Assembly: GCF_001547995.1 (NCBI RefSeq)
Contig: NZ_AP014690.1
Location: 2,043,001-2,107,000, forward strand
From: Asaia bogorensis NBRC 16594
GTDB lineage: Bacteria > Pseudomonadota > Alphaproteobacteria > Acetobacterales > Acetobacteraceae
Direction of reading: 5' to 3'
Length of the DNA: 64,000 nt
The position numbers and the translations under genes were made by a program. The notes under the pieces were generated by a model. The model had not been told where the DNA came from. It saw only the letters and a list, made by a program, of their open reading frames with translations, and ran no database searches. Below, one piece after another: positions 23,776 to 32,326 of this stretch (the first letter of the stretch is position 1; each line of letters starts with the position of its first letter).

Positions 23776-24551
23776 TGAGCGACAACGAGACCGTCATCCT
23801 GCAGCAGATCCACGATGACCCCACCGTGCAGACAGGACTGATCGCGCACGGCATCGGCAAGAGCTACAAAAAGCGCCAGGTGGTCCGAAACGTTTCGATC
23901 CAGGTGCAGCGTGGCGAGGCTGTGGGTCTTCTGGGGCCGAACGGTGCTGGCAAGACGACAAGCTTTTACATGATCGTGGGTCTGGTTCAGCCTGACACAG
24001 GGACCATCACCCTCGATGGCGCCGATATCACCCAGCTGCCCATGTATCGTCGTGCACGGCTCGGTATTGGCTATCTTCCGCAGGAAGCCAGCATTTTCCG
24101 CGGCCTCAATGTCGAGCAGAACATTCTCGCGGCGCTGGAAGTGGTCGAACCCGATTACGACCGCCGCCAGACCATGCTGGATGGGCTGCTGGCCGAGTTC
24201 GGTATCTCGCATCTGCGTCATTCGCCCTCTCTGGCCCTCTCAGGCGGCGAACGGCGCCGTCTTGAAATTGCCCGCGCCCTCGCCAGCCAGCCGAACTACA
24301 TCCTGCTCGATGAACCTCTGGCCGGTATCGACCCGATTGCCGTGGGCGAAATCCGCGATCTGGTGTCCCACCTCAAGGACCGTGGCATTGGCGTGCTGAT
24401 TACGGACCATAACGTTCGCGAAACCCTTGAGGTCATCGACCGGGCCTATATCATGCATTCGGGTCAGGTGCTGATGGAAGGCATCCCCGAGGAGATCGTG
24501 GCCAATGAGGACGTACGACGCGTCTATCTGGGAGAAAATTTCTCCCTTTGA
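23775..24551 (+). CDS. lptB: LPS export ABC transporter ATPase LptB
   Basis: A 258-residue cytoplasmic ATPase powering LPS extraction with LptFG. Walker A is LLGPNGAGKTTSFYM, the signature is LSGGERRRLEIARALA, Walker B is ILLDEPLAGIDP and the switch His is in VLITDHNVRETL. YLPQEASIFRGLNVEQNI is the Q-loop stretch characteristic of LptB. The ATG at 23775 overlaps the lptA stop by one base (TGATG); a TTG three bases earlier is less likely. An N-terminal extension of about 20 residues precedes the ABC core. rpoN begins 6 bases after its stop. Confidence 0.97.
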   Translation: MSDNETVILQQIHDDPTVQTGLIAHGIGKSYKKRQVVRNVSIQVQRGEAVGLLGPNGAGKTTSFYMIVGLVQPDTGTITLDGADITQLPMYRRARLGIGYLPQEASIFRGLNVEQNILAALEVVEPDYDRRQTMLDGLLAEFGISHLRHSPSLALSGGERRRLEIARALASQPNYILLDEPLAGIDPIAVGEIRDLVSHLKDRGIGVLITDHNVRETLEVIDRAYIMHSGQVLMEGIPEEIVANEDVRRVYLGENFSL

Positions 24552-24557
24552 GTCCTG

Positions 24558-25985
24558 ATGGCGCGCCTCTCGCTTCAGGCGCGTCAGACCGCCGGTCTTG
24601 TCATGACCGCGGAACTGCAACAGGCCATCGGTCTGCTGCAGCTTTCGAACCATGAATTGCTGGCCGAACTCTCTCTTCTGGCCGAAGCCAATCCGCTCCT
24701 GCTTGTCAGCCCCCCTGCGGGAGAAGCCGGCAGCACGGAACCCGACTCAACGGCCCACCAGGACTGGCGGGATGGCGATCTGCCGGGCGATCTTGAGCCT
24801 GATGACAGTGACTGGCGCGATGCCGCCTCCTGGGACGATGACCCTATTCTTCGTCATGGCGTGTACGACAGTGACGAACCGACCAGCCGTGAGCCATCGG
24901 CCCCTGCACCGACACGCCTTGAGCAGTTTCTCTGGCAGATCAATAAGGCCTTTGCCCAACCAGCCGCGCGTCATATCGCCCTGACCCTGCTCGACGCGAT
25001 GGATGAATCGGGACGCCTCGATACTGCCATACCCGATCTGGCCGCGCTTACCGGCGCATCGATGGAAAGCATCAAGCAGGTTCGCAGTATCATGCTGCTT
25101 TTCGAGCCAGCCGGATGTTTCGCCACGTCACTGGCCGAATGCCTCGCCGCCCAGTTCAGGGCAAGGAATCGCCTCGATCCTGCAGTCACCACGCTATTGG
25201 GTCATCTCGATTGGCTCGCCCGAGGCGAGCATGAGCGCCTGCAAAAAGCCTGTGGCCTCGACAGCCAGGACTATGCCGAGCTGTTACAGGAATTACGCAG
25301 CTGCGATCCCAGACCCGGCGCAGGCTTTGAGCCCCCGCCTCCCGAGCCCGCGCCGGATCTGTTCATCCATCTCGTTGAGGGAGAACCGATTGTTGCGCTC
25401 AACGAGGCCACATGGCCGGGGCTGACGATTGATGAACGCCTGTATCGGCGGTTACAGACCGCTGATCGCGAAGCCCGTGGCTGGGCTCAGGAAAAGAAGC
25501 AGGAAGCGCAAAACCTGTTACGCGCTGTCGAGCAGCGTGCCCACTCGCTCCTGCTGATATGCACCGCAATCGCGCGTCATCAGATCCTGTTCCTGCATGA
25601 CGGTATCGATGCCCTGCGCCCTCTGACTCTGGCTCGCATTGCCGAGGTGACGGGGCTGCATGAAAGCACCGTCAGTCGCGTCACGGCGACACGCATGATC
25701 GGCACGCCGCACGGCGTAGTTCCTTTGCGGCGGTTCTTTTCCACCGGCCTGGGGGATGAAACAGACCAGACGAGTGCCGAGACGATCAAGAACCGGATTA
25801 GGCAGTTCGTTTCAGCCGAGACGGCTGAGGCGATCCTGTCCGATGAGGCGATTACCCTGATGCTTCAGCAAGGCGGCGTCGCCATCCAGCGACGCACAGT
25901 CGCCAAATATCGTGAAGCCCTTGGCATTGCGGGCTCGGCGCAGAGGCGCCGGGATTTTCGCATGAAAGCCCGAATGGCATCGTGA
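24558..25985 (+). CDS. rpoN: RNA polymerase sigma-54 factor
   Basis: A 475-residue sigma-54. Region I is the N-terminal Gln/Leu-rich segment (LSLQARQTAGLVMTAELQQA, then LLQLSNHELL) that binds activators. An acidic region II (about 50-110) follows, then the core-binding and helix-turn-helix region (TLARIAEVTGLHESTVSRVTA). The RpoN box near 444-453 reads QRRTVAKYRE, with Gln where most have Ala. Region I and the box are intact, so it should be functional. Placement after lptB is classical; the hpf and ptsN genes that usually follow are absent, and a RidA-like gene faces it. No enhancer-binding activator gene is in the window. Confidence 0.95.
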   Translation: MARLSLQARQTAGLVMTAELQQAIGLLQLSNHELLAELSLLAEANPLLLVSPPAGEAGSTEPDSTAHQDWRDGDLPGDLEPDDSDWRDAASWDDDPILRHGVYDSDEPTSREPSAPAPTRLEQFLWQINKAFAQPAARHIALTLLDAMDESGRLDTAIPDLAALTGASMESIKQVRSIMLLFEPAGCFATSLAECLAAQFRARNRLDPAVTTLLGHLDWLARGEHERLQKACGLDSQDYAELLQELRSCDPRPGAGFEPPPPEPAPDLFIHLVEGEPIVALNEATWPGLTIDERLYRRLQTADREARGWAQEKKQEAQNLLRAVEQRAHSLLLICTAIARHQILFLHDGIDALRPLTLARIAEVTGLHESTVSRVTATRMIGTPHGVVPLRRFFSTGLGDETDQTSAETIKNRIRQFVSAETAEAILSDEAITLMLQQGGVAIQRRTVAKYREALGIAGSAQRRRDFRMKARMAS

Positions 25986-26053
25986 TGCGTTGGTCGCACC
26001 CCCATGCCGCGTCGCCTAGCGCAAGCACAGGGTAAACGAACGGGAATGACCGC

Positions 26054-26416
26054 TTAGATGGCGGCGATAGCTGTGATCTCGACAGCCCATTGCGGATCGA
26101 CAAGGCGGGTCTCGACTGTCGCCCGCGCCGGTTTGTGATCGTGATCCAGCCAGGCATCCCAGGCCCGGTTCATCGCATCGATTTCGGTAATATCGGTCAG
26201 ATAGACCTGCACCGAGAGGAGCCTGGTCTTGTCCGTACCCGCCTCGGTCAGGAGCACATCGATCTGACGCAGGATATCGGCAGTCTGGCCTTCGGTATCG
26301 AGCGATGCGTCATCTGCAACCTGCCCTGCCAGATAGAGCGTATTGCCATGACGCACCGCCCCACTCAGGCGGTGTTCCTCGGCGTAACGCTGGATGGTGT
26401 CAGGCGTAGTTGTCAT
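26054..26416 (-). CDS. RidA/YjgF-family protein
   Basis: A 120-residue member of the RidA (YER057c/UK114) superfamily. Family patterns are NTLYLAGQVADD near residue 25, the ILRQIDVLLTEAGTDKTRLL helix, VYLTDITEIDAMNRAW and the C-terminal VDPQWAVEITAIAA. Archetypal RidA deaminates reactive enamine/imine intermediates and carries an Arg in the sequence R-(V/A)-x-V near the third helix; here ARATVETRLV fits with Arg. Subgroup assignment is uncertain. The ATG is 2 bases past the stop of the DUF1150 gene (26419), so the two are probably co-transcribed from the Hsp20 promoter. Confidence 0.85.
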   Translation of the reverse strand: MTTTPDTIQRYAEEHRLSGAVRHGNTLYLAGQVADDASLDTEGQTADILRQIDVLLTEAGTDKTRLLSVQVYLTDITEIDAMNRAWDAWLDHDHKPARATVETRLVDPQWAVEITAIAAI

Positions 26417-26418
26417 GC

Positions 26419-26673
26419 TCAGTGTACCCAGGCCGGAATCATTTCATGGTCGACAATGGCTTCGAAGGCGCTCGAACGGTCTTCCGCCAGCGCCATCGGG
26501 GTGCCATCCGCCGCGTGGATCGCAAAGGCAGCTTCGCCCTCGTAAACCACGGGTTTGACATAGGCGACATGGCTCATCCCGAACGCCTTCAAATCGTCAT
26601 GCGACATGCGGCGCAGATCGGCAACCGGGGCGGGTGCGTCATTTCCGGCGTCATCGCGCGTGTTTTTTCTCAT
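26419..26673 (-). CDS. DUF1150 family small protein
   Basis: An 84-residue protein of the DUF1150 type, found in Alphaproteobacteria next to small heat-shock protein genes. The recognisable core is LKAFGMSHVAYVKPVV followed by FAIHAADGTPMALAEDRSSAF. No membrane segment or catalytic motif is visible. The ATG at 26673 was preferred over a GTG one codon earlier because GAGAG lies 7 bases upstream. It follows the Hsp20 gene by 84 bases in the same direction, consistent with heat-shock co-expression. Function unknown. Confidence 0.82.
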   Translation of the reverse strand: MRKNTRDDAGNDAPAPVADLRRMSHDDLKAFGMSHVAYVKPVVYEGEAAFAIHAADGTPMALAEDRSSAFEAIVDHEMIPAWVH

Positions 26674-26757
26674 CACTTTTCTCTCTTTTCAGCCCGATAC
26701 CATGACAGTGCCGGGCTGGTCATCTCGCCAGTTGCCCGAATAAGGCCCTGATCGCCC

Positions 26758-27255
26758 TCAATCGTCGTCAAGATCGCGTATGGCGCGAGTGCGACGGGGT
26801 TTGGGCATTTCGATATGGGTGGCACGCGTCACACCCGTCTCGCGACGCCCGGCGCTGATCTCGATGCGCTTGACCCGCACTTCGGGCTGGGGGCGGAACA
26901 GATCAATGTAGAGCAGGCCATTATCGAGCCAGGCTTCGCCAATCTCGATGTTCTCGGCCAGGACAAACGCCTTCTGGAACTGACGCGCTGCAATGCCACG
27001 ATGCAGGAACACGCGGCCCTGACTATCGTCAGTCTGCCGCCCTCGAATAACCAGCTGGTTATCTTCCTGCGTGATGTGCAAATCGTCCATCACGAACCCG
27101 GCGACGGCCAGTGTGATGCGCAGGGTGGTCTGGTTCAACTGCTCGATATTATAGGGGGGATAGCCATCAGAGGCTGTTTTCGAGGCCCGTTCGAGCATCT
27201 GCTCCAGATGATCGAAACCGAGAAACATGGGTGACGTAAACAGACGGCCTGACAT
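26758..27255 (-). CDS. Small heat-shock protein, Hsp20/IbpA family
   Basis: A 165-residue chaperone holding unfolding proteins. The N-terminus MSGRLFTSPMFLGFDHLEQML matches class A alphaproteobacterial sHsps only in short stretches such as LGFDHLEQ. The alpha-crystallin domain (about 35-135) contains YPPYNIEQ, LAVAGF, LVIRGRQ and IAARQFQKAFVLAENIEI. The C-terminal tail is basic then acidic (RRTRAIRDLDDD). GGAGGAGG precedes the ATG and is the target of a ROSE-like thermometer hairpin, so translation is likely heat-induced. It leads an apparent three-gene unit with the DUF1150 and RidA-like genes. Confidence 0.95.
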   Translation of the reverse strand: MSGRLFTSPMFLGFDHLEQMLERASKTASDGYPPYNIEQLNQTTLRITLAVAGFVMDDLHITQEDNQLVIRGRQTDDSQGRVFLHRGIAARQFQKAFVLAENIEIGEAWLDNGLLYIDLFRPQPEVRVKRIEISAGRRETGVTRATHIEMPKPRRTRAIRDLDDD

Positions 27256-27310
27256 GCAGCCTCCTCCATGAGCGAGACGGTAACAGGATCCAGCCCTGGG
27301 TTGCGGCGCC
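27256..27310 (-). promoter_or_regulatory. ROSE-like RNA thermometer in the hsp20 5' UTR
   Basis: On the minus strand the bases before the hsp20 ATG read GTC-TCGCT-CATGG-AGGA-GGC (27278 to 27259). UCGCU fits the ROSE consensus UYGCU and pairs with the Shine-Dalgarno AGGA leaving the G bulged, which is the defining ROSE feature; the outer GUC/GGC pairs extend the helix and CAUGG forms the loop. A second hairpin lies upstream (CAGG with CCUG, about 27283-27297). Position, motif and downstream gene all agree. A weak promoter candidate (CTTGCAC then CATAT, about 27325-27353) lies further upstream, but I would not call it a sigma-32 site. Confidence 0.65.
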
Positions 27311-27444
27311 AGATCACTTTCCCGATATGGTCATGTTTGGTGCGTGGTGCAAGCAAGAGCCCTTGCAGGAATTGCTGTTCTTTGAGGTTTATGCCCCGTT
27401 TAGAACTGGTTTTCCGGCACCTGACCGATTACATCCGCTCCATC

Positions 27445-27990
27445 ATGACAGCGCTCTCCTTCCTCTCGGACATCGAGTCCATTACGCCCACGCCCATCCT
27501 TGTTGCGCCGCAGCCCGTGCTGCGGGCGGTCGCCCGTGAGGTCACGGCTGACGACATGGCTCTCGTCAAATCCCACCTGCCGGGCATGTTCTCTGCCATG
27601 TACAAGGCGCCGGGTATCGGCCTTGCTGCCCCGCAGATCGGTCTGGGCCTGCGTTTTGCGCTCGTCGATGTGGCCGATGAGGGCGAGCGCAACCCGATGG
27701 TGCTCATCAACCCCGAAATCATAGAGGAATCCGAGCAGCTCGCTGCCCGCGAGGAAGGCTGCCTCTCCCTGCCCAACCAGTATGCAGAGGTCATCCGCCC
27801 GCTCAGCGTGCGGATGCGCTATCGCAATCTCGAGGGTGAAGTGATCGAGATGGAGGCCGATGACCTGCTGGCCACCTGCCTTCAGCACGAAATCGACCAT
27901 CTCGACGGTATCCTGTTCGTCGACCACCTTTCCAAGCTCAAGCGCAACATGATCATGCGCCGCCTCGCCAAGGAACAGAAAGGCCGCTGA
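27445..27990 (+). CDS. def: Peptide deformylase
   Basis: A 181-residue metalloenzyme removing the formyl group from new proteins. The three motifs are intact: GIGLAAPQ (57-64), EGCLSLP with metal ligand Cys106, and QHEIDH with ligands His148 and His152 and catalytic Glu149. The start is uncertain: the ATG at 27445 (MTALSF) gives the usual length but has no good ribosome-binding site; the frame stays open upstream to 27268. fmt follows 4 bases after the stop, the standard def-fmt pair, with truA next. Confidence 0.95.
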   Translation: MTALSFLSDIESITPTPILVAPQPVLRAVAREVTADDMALVKSHLPGMFSAMYKAPGIGLAAPQIGLGLRFALVDVADEGERNPMVLINPEIIEESEQLAAREEGCLSLPNQYAEVIRPLSVRMRYRNLEGEVIEMEADDLLATCLQHEIDHLDGILFVDHLSKLKRNMIMRRLAKEQKGR

Positions 27991-27994
27991 AATC

Positions 27995-28921
27995 ATGCGT
28001 CTGGTGTTTATGGGCACGCCCGATTTCTCGGTGCCGGTTCTCAAGGCGCTGATCGCCGCCGGGCATGAGGTGGTGCAGGTCTATACCCAGCCCCCGCGTC
28101 CGGCCGGGCGCGGCAAGGCGCTGCGTCCCTCACCCGTTCAGAGCGCCGCTGAGGCCGAGGGCATCGCCGTGCGCTCCCCGGTCAGGATCCGGCATAACGA
28201 GGAAGAACTCACTTTTTTCGAGTGTCTTCAGGCCGATTGCGCCATTGTGGTCGCCTATGGGCTGATCCTGCCCCAGCGTATGCTCGATGCCCCAAAACTG
28301 GGCTGTTTGAATATCCACGCGAGCCTTCTGCCGCGCTGGCGGGGCGCCTCGCCCATCCAGTCAGCCATTCTGGCTGGCGATCGCCGCTCGGGCGTGTCCA
28401 TCATGCAGATGGATGCGGGGCTGGACACCGGAGATGTGCTAGCAGAAGCCGCTGTGGATCTGTCCCCCTCCGAAACCGCCTCAACACTGCATGATCGCCT
28501 CAGCGTTCTGGGTGCGGAACTGCTGCTCGAGACGCTCCGCCGTCCCTTTGCCCCGGTCCCGCAGCCTGAGCAGGGCGTGACCTACGCCGAAAAACTCACC
28601 CGCGAGACAGGCCGCATCGACTGGAACCAGCCTGCGACGATCATCGACCGCCAGATACGTGGTCTGACGCCTTGGCCGGGTGCCTTCACCACACAGGACG
28701 GGACTGTACTCAAGATCGGTGAGGCAAAGCTTGTCCCGCTCGCTGCTTCAGGTGGGGCGGATGTCCCGGCTGGCACAGTTCTGGATGATGCGCTGACGGT
28801 ACGATGCGGTGACGATGCCCTGCAGATTCTGCGGCTTCAGCGCCCCGGCAAGGCGATGATGAACGCGACCGATTATCTGCGTGGCACCCCCATGCCGAAA
28901 GGCATGTGCCTTGGGCAGTGA
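27995..28921 (+). CDS. fmt: Methionyl-tRNA formyltransferase
   Basis: A 308-residue enzyme formylating initiator Met-tRNA with 10-formyl-tetrahydrofolate. The N-terminal MRLVFMGTPDFSVPVL and the catalytic set Asn106, His108 (LNIHASLLPRWRGASPIQ) and Asp144 (DAGLDTGD) match E. coli Fmt positions. The C-terminal tRNA-binding domain includes TYAEKLTRETGRIDW and IRGLTPWPGA. AAGGAA lies in the end of def upstream. Overlaps or abuts truA at its 3' end, so def-fmt-truA act as one unit for translation start and tRNA modification. Confidence 0.97.
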   Translation: MRLVFMGTPDFSVPVLKALIAAGHEVVQVYTQPPRPAGRGKALRPSPVQSAAEAEGIAVRSPVRIRHNEEELTFFECLQADCAIVVAYGLILPQRMLDAPKLGCLNIHASLLPRWRGASPIQSAILAGDRRSGVSIMQMDAGLDTGDVLAEAAVDLSPSETASTLHDRLSVLGAELLLETLRRPFAPVPQPEQGVTYAEKLTRETGRIDWNQPATIIDRQIRGLTPWPGAFTTQDGTVLKIGEAKLVPLAASGGADVPAGTVLDDALTVRCGDDALQILRLQRPGKAMMNATDYLRGTPMPKGMCLGQ

Positions 28922-29702
28922 TGAACCGGCAAGCGGATATCGCCGCTGGGCGCTAAGAATCGAATATGACGGCACGGGGCTCGTCGGCTGGCAGCGTCAG
29001 AACAACGGCGTGTCGGTGCAGGCCCTGCTGGAAGAAGCTGCATCACGCCTGGTTGGGGACGCCCCCGTCATGACGGCCACGGCGGGGCGTACCGATGCGG
29101 GGGTGCATGCCTCTTCCATGGTGGTGCAGCTCGACCTGCCGGATGACCCGCGTCTCGATGCGCGACAGATACGGGATGGCGTCAGCTTTCACCTCAAGCC
29201 GCATCGCGTGGCAATCCTGGAGGCGGCACAGGCGCGCCCGGGCTGGCACGCGCGGTTCTCTGCCATCTCGCGTCGCTATTGCTACACCATTCTCAACCGC
29301 CCTACCCGCCCGGTGATCGACCTCAATCATGTATGGCATGTACGGCGTCCCCTCGATGCCGGGGCGATGCATGAGGCAGCCCAGAGCCTGCTGGGGCGGC
29401 ATGATTTCTCGTCGTTCAGAGCCGCATCCTGTCAGGCGAGCAGCCCGATCCGCACGCTGGACCGGCTGGATGTCACCCGCGAGGGGACGTTTGTGCGACT
29501 GGATGTGGAAGCCCGGTCCTTTTTGCATCATCAGGTGCGCAATCTGGCGGGTTCGTTGCAGCTTGTCGGTAGCGGCCAGTGGCCGGTCGCCCGTATTCGT
29601 GACGTTCTCGAGGCCTGCGACCGGCGTGTCGCTGGCCCCACAGCCCCGCCGGACGGCCTGTGCCTGATCGGTGTGGGCTATGCGCTGGACCCGTTCGCCT
29701 GA
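28911..29702 (+). CDS. truA: tRNA pseudouridine(38-40) synthase
   Basis: A 263-residue TruA that modifies the anticodon stem-loop at positions 38-40. Family motifs are LRIEYDGTGLVGWQRQ, the catalytic Asp in TAGRTDAGVHA (Asp62 with this start), YCYTILNRPTRPV and SFLHHQVRNLAGSL. There is no in-frame ATG before the conserved start. I chose TTG at 28911 (11-base overlap with fmt, AAAGG upstream); a GTG at 28881 would overlap fmt by 41 bases and has no visible ribosome-binding site. The body of the gene is certain, the start is not. Confidence 0.93.
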   Translation: MGSDEPASGYRRWALRIEYDGTGLVGWQRQNNGVSVQALLEEAASRLVGDAPVMTATAGRTDAGVHASSMVVQLDLPDDPRLDARQIRDGVSFHLKPHRVAILEAAQARPGWHARFSAISRRYCYTILNRPTRPVIDLNHVWHVRRPLDAGAMHEAAQSLLGRHDFSSFRAASCQASSPIRTLDRLDVTREGTFVRLDVEARSFLHHQVRNLAGSLQLVGSGQWPVARIRDVLEACDRRVAGPTAPPDGLCLIGVGYALDPFA

Positions 29703-29730
29703 GCCCTGCCCTGCGCCGGAGCTCAGGCAA

Positions 29731-30366
29731 TCACGGATGCGGCTTGGGCAGCGGACCCATCAGTTCCTTGAGTGCGTTGTAATGCGGCGGCAGCGCAATG
29801 GCGATGAGATAGAGCGACGCCACAGCGAGGTTCACCACAACCACGAGCAGTGCCGCCTTGCCGCCCTTGAACCCCAGGCCAGATTTAGCCACGAACCATG
29901 AGAGCCAGAACTCATAGGCCTCGATGCCAATCATGATGACAACCAGCGCAGGACGCGATGTCACGATGCCGGGCATGATGATCTGCGCGATGCTCAACAC
30001 CACTAGGGACAACACCATCGGCAGCCATGCTGACCACAGTAATGCTGTAGCGTAGCGCAACCAGCCCTCCGCCTTCCCCCAGACCGAAGCCAAAGCCTGC
30101 GAAACCACGAGACGCAGTAGCAGCGCCGTGACCAGAATCAGAACCTTGGTGACCTCAGTGGCATCATATCCCTGCACGAATTGCGACAGGGCCAGAACCA
30201 GAAAAAGGGCGGCACTCGGTGCAATCGCCGATAGAAGAGCTTCAGGCGTATTGCCGAAAGACTCGATCCCTTCGGCCTTGCCTCGGCCCAGACGTACCAC
30301 GCCACGAATGATTCGTGTTGCGGCACCACCAGGGGTTTCCGCCGGAGGAGTTGAACCGGGTGTCAC
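29731..30366 (-). CDS. Five-helix membrane protein of unknown function
   Basis: A 211-residue protein I cannot assign. After a basic N-terminal segment (about 1-40) there are five hydrophobic stretches: around SAIAPSAALFLVLALSQF, VLILVTALLLRLVV, LWSAWLPMVLSLVVLSIAQI, ALVVIMIGIEAYEFWLSWF and AALLVVVVNLAVASLYLIAIA. No catalytic motif stands out. Start GTG at 30366 overlaps the stop of dapE (GTGA), so it is translationally coupled to lysine/peptidoglycan precursor synthesis. It may be a lineage-specific membrane component; function not inferred. Confidence 0.75.
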   Translation of the reverse strand: MTPGSTPPAETPGGAATRIIRGVVRLGRGKAEGIESFGNTPEALLSAIAPSAALFLVLALSQFVQGYDATEVTKVLILVTALLLRLVVSQALASVWGKAEGWLRYATALLWSAWLPMVLSLVVLSIAQIIMPGIVTSRPALVVIMIGIEAYEFWLSWFVAKSGLGFKGGKAALLVVVVNLAVASLYLIAIALPPHYNALKELMGPLPKPHP

Positions 30367-31493
30367 AATCCGAAGGCCTCAAGAAAATCACGATAGATCA
30401 GGACAAGCATTTCCAGATCGGCAATCGCCACACATTCGTCTGCCTTATGCATGGTCGCACCGACAAGACCGAATTCCGCCACAGGGCAATAGGACGCTAT
30501 GAACCGCGCATCAGACGTGCCGCCGCCTGTATCGAGGGCAGGCACACGCCCCGTATGACGGGCGATGACACTGGAGAGGGCTTCGACGGGCGCACCGGGC
30601 GTGGTCAGGAACGCCTCACCGCTGATGCTGGCCTCGACATGACCGGCAGGCGCATGACGCGAAACCACCTCTCTGATCCAGGCAACCAGATCGTCCCCCT
30701 TATGGGCCGTATTGAACCGGATGTTCAGCAGCGCCGTGGCTCTGGCAGGAATGACATTGGTCGCCTGATTGCCGACATCCACACTGACAACCTGCAGCGA
30801 TGAGGGCGCAAAATGCTCGTTACCCTCGTCCAGAAGACGTCCGGTCAACTCGCTCAGTATCGGCAGCAGGCGATGCACCGGATTATCAGCGAGATGCGGA
30901 TAGGCCACATGACCCTGCACACCCTCGACGGTGATCCTGGCATTGAGGCTGCCACGACGCCCGATCTTGATGACCTCACCCATGCGGGCGGGGTTGGTGG
31001 GTTCACCCAGAAGGCAGAAATCGGGACGATGCCCATGCGCCACCATCCAGGGGAGGACTTCTTTCGTGCCGTGCAGTGCCGGCCCTTCCTCGTCCCCTGT
31101 GATCAGAAAGCTGACAGACCCCTTGAGCGGACGCTCGGCCAGCAAAGAGGCGACAGCCCCTACAAAGGCGGCGATGCCGCCTTTCATATCGGCAATACCG
31201 CGCCCGTAGAGCATGCCATCAGCATGCTGGGCACCGAACGGGTCATGCACCCAGCCTGGGCCAGGCGGCACAACATCAGTGTGTCCTGCAAAGCAGAGAT
31301 GCGGCCCCGATGCGCCAAGCCGTGCAAAGAGGTTGGGCGTGCGCTCACCCTCCGGGCCGCAATCGACCCGCTCGCAGGTAAAGCCCATCCCCTCAAGCGT
31401 GCGGGACAGGACATCCATAGCCCCGTCATCCGCCGGGGTTACGGAACGGCAGGCAATCAGCTGGCCCGCCAGGGTCACGGCATCGAGCGACAC
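30363..31493 (-). CDS. dapE: Succinyl-diaminopimelate desuccinylase
   Basis: A 376-residue M20-family zinc hydrolase of the succinylase lysine/diaminopimelate pathway. Metal-site motifs are CFAGHTDVVPPG (His71), GRGIADMKGG (Asp102) and the catalytic ITGDEEGPA (Glu135). The dimerisation (lid) domain contains RRGSLNARITVEGVQGHVAYP, and the C-terminal GGTSDARFI closes the active site. Start GTG at 31493, 2 bases after the dapD stop. The pathway neighbour dapD upstream confirms the role, giving diaminopimelate for peptidoglycan and lysine. Confidence 0.97.
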   Translation of the reverse strand: MSLDAVTLAGQLIACRSVTPADDGAMDVLSRTLEGMGFTCERVDCGPEGERTPNLFARLGASGPHLCFAGHTDVVPPGPGWVHDPFGAQHADGMLYGRGIADMKGGIAAFVGAVASLLAERPLKGSVSFLITGDEEGPALHGTKEVLPWMVAHGHRPDFCLLGEPTNPARMGEVIKIGRRGSLNARITVEGVQGHVAYPHLADNPVHRLLPILSELTGRLLDEGNEHFAPSSLQVVSVDVGNQATNVIPARATALLNIRFNTAHKGDDLVAWIREVVSRHAPAGHVEASISGEAFLTTPGAPVEALSSVIARHTGRVPALDTGGGTSDARFIASYCPVAEFGLVGATMHKADECVAIADLEMLVLIYRDFLEAFGL

Positions 31494-31495
31494 AA

Positions 31496-32326
31496 TCAGT
31501 CGCGCAGCAATTCGTTGATGGAGGTCTTTGAACGCGTGCGTTCATCCACCCGCTTGACGATGACGGCGCAGGCCAGATGCGGCGCATCGGGGGTACGACC
31601 CGGCAGCGTGCCCGGCACAACGACGGAATAGGCCGGCACACGACCCATGAAGATCTCGCCGGTGGCACGATCGACGATCTTGGTGGAGGCACCAATGAAC
31701 ACGCCCATGGAGAGCACGGAGCCGCGCTCGACAACCACGCCTTCGGCCACTTCGGAACGCGCGCCGATAAAGCAATCATCCTCAATGATCACAGGGGCCG
31801 CCTGAAGCGGCTCAAGCACGCCGCCAATACCGGCACCGCCGCTGATATGGACGTTCTTGCCGATCTGGGCGCAGGAGCCCACGGTGGCCCAGGTGTCAAC
31901 CATCGTGCCGCTATCCACGCGCGCGCCGACATTGACGAAGCTTGGCATCAGCACCACGCCAGGAGCGATATAGGCCGAGCGACGCACGATGGCGCCCGGT
32001 ACGGCACGGAACCCGGCCTCTGCAAAGCGGAACTGGTCCCAGCCGTCGAACTTCAGGGGGACCTTGTCAAAGCCGGGGACGCCCCCGCAGGCACGTTCGG
32101 CCACGCGGCTATCCGTGATACGGAAGGAAAGCAGCACCGCCTTCTTGAGCCATTCATGGACAACCCAGCCACCATCCGTGGGTTCGGCCACGCGCAGCTT
32201 GCCCTCATCGAGTGATGTCAGGGCCTGTTCGATCGCCTCACGCGCCTCACCTTCCGTATGGGCGTTGAGCGTGTCACGACGCTCCCACAGGGAGTCGATC
32301 ACGGTGCGGAGATCGGAAACAGGCAT
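31496..32326 (-). CDS. dapD: Tetrahydrodipicolinate N-succinyltransferase
   Basis: A 276-residue trimeric acyltransferase preceding DapE in the succinylase pathway. A helical N-terminal domain (1-100, with [14 protein letters not shown]) is followed by a left-handed beta-helix of hexapeptide repeats ([19 protein letters not shown], then [20 protein letters not shown] and [19 protein letters not shown]). Length equals the E. coli enzyme (274). AAGGA lies 10 bases before the ATG. Heads the dapD-dapE-membrane protein unit; the 211-base gap upstream is shared with a divergent GGDEF-like gene. Confidence 0.97.
   Translation of the reverse strand: MPVSDLRTVIDSLWERRDTLNAHTEGEAREAIEQALTSLDEGKLRVAEPTDGGWVVHEWLKKAVLLSFRITDSRVAERACGGVPGFDKVPLKFDGWDQFRFAEAGFRAVPGAIVRRSAYIAPGVVLMPSFVNVGARVDSGTMVDTWATVGSCAQIGKNVHISGGAGIGGVLEPLQAAPVIIEDDCFIGARSEVAEGVVVERGSVLSMGVFIGASTKIVDRATGEIFMGRVPAYSVVVPGTLPGRTPDAPHLACAVIVKRVDERTRSKTSINELLRD

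Noticed and set aside
26680-26757. Hairpin CAGCCCG/CGGGCTG between hsp20 and the DUF1150 gene as terminator
   Set aside because: The stem is 7 bases with a 15-base loop and is followed by AAAAG on the minus strand, so it cannot be an intrinsic terminator for hsp20.
27318-27360. Sigma-32 heat-shock promoter before hsp20
   Set aside because: CTTG followed by CCATAT has 19-base spacing and a poor -10; it does not meet the alphaproteobacterial consensus I know.
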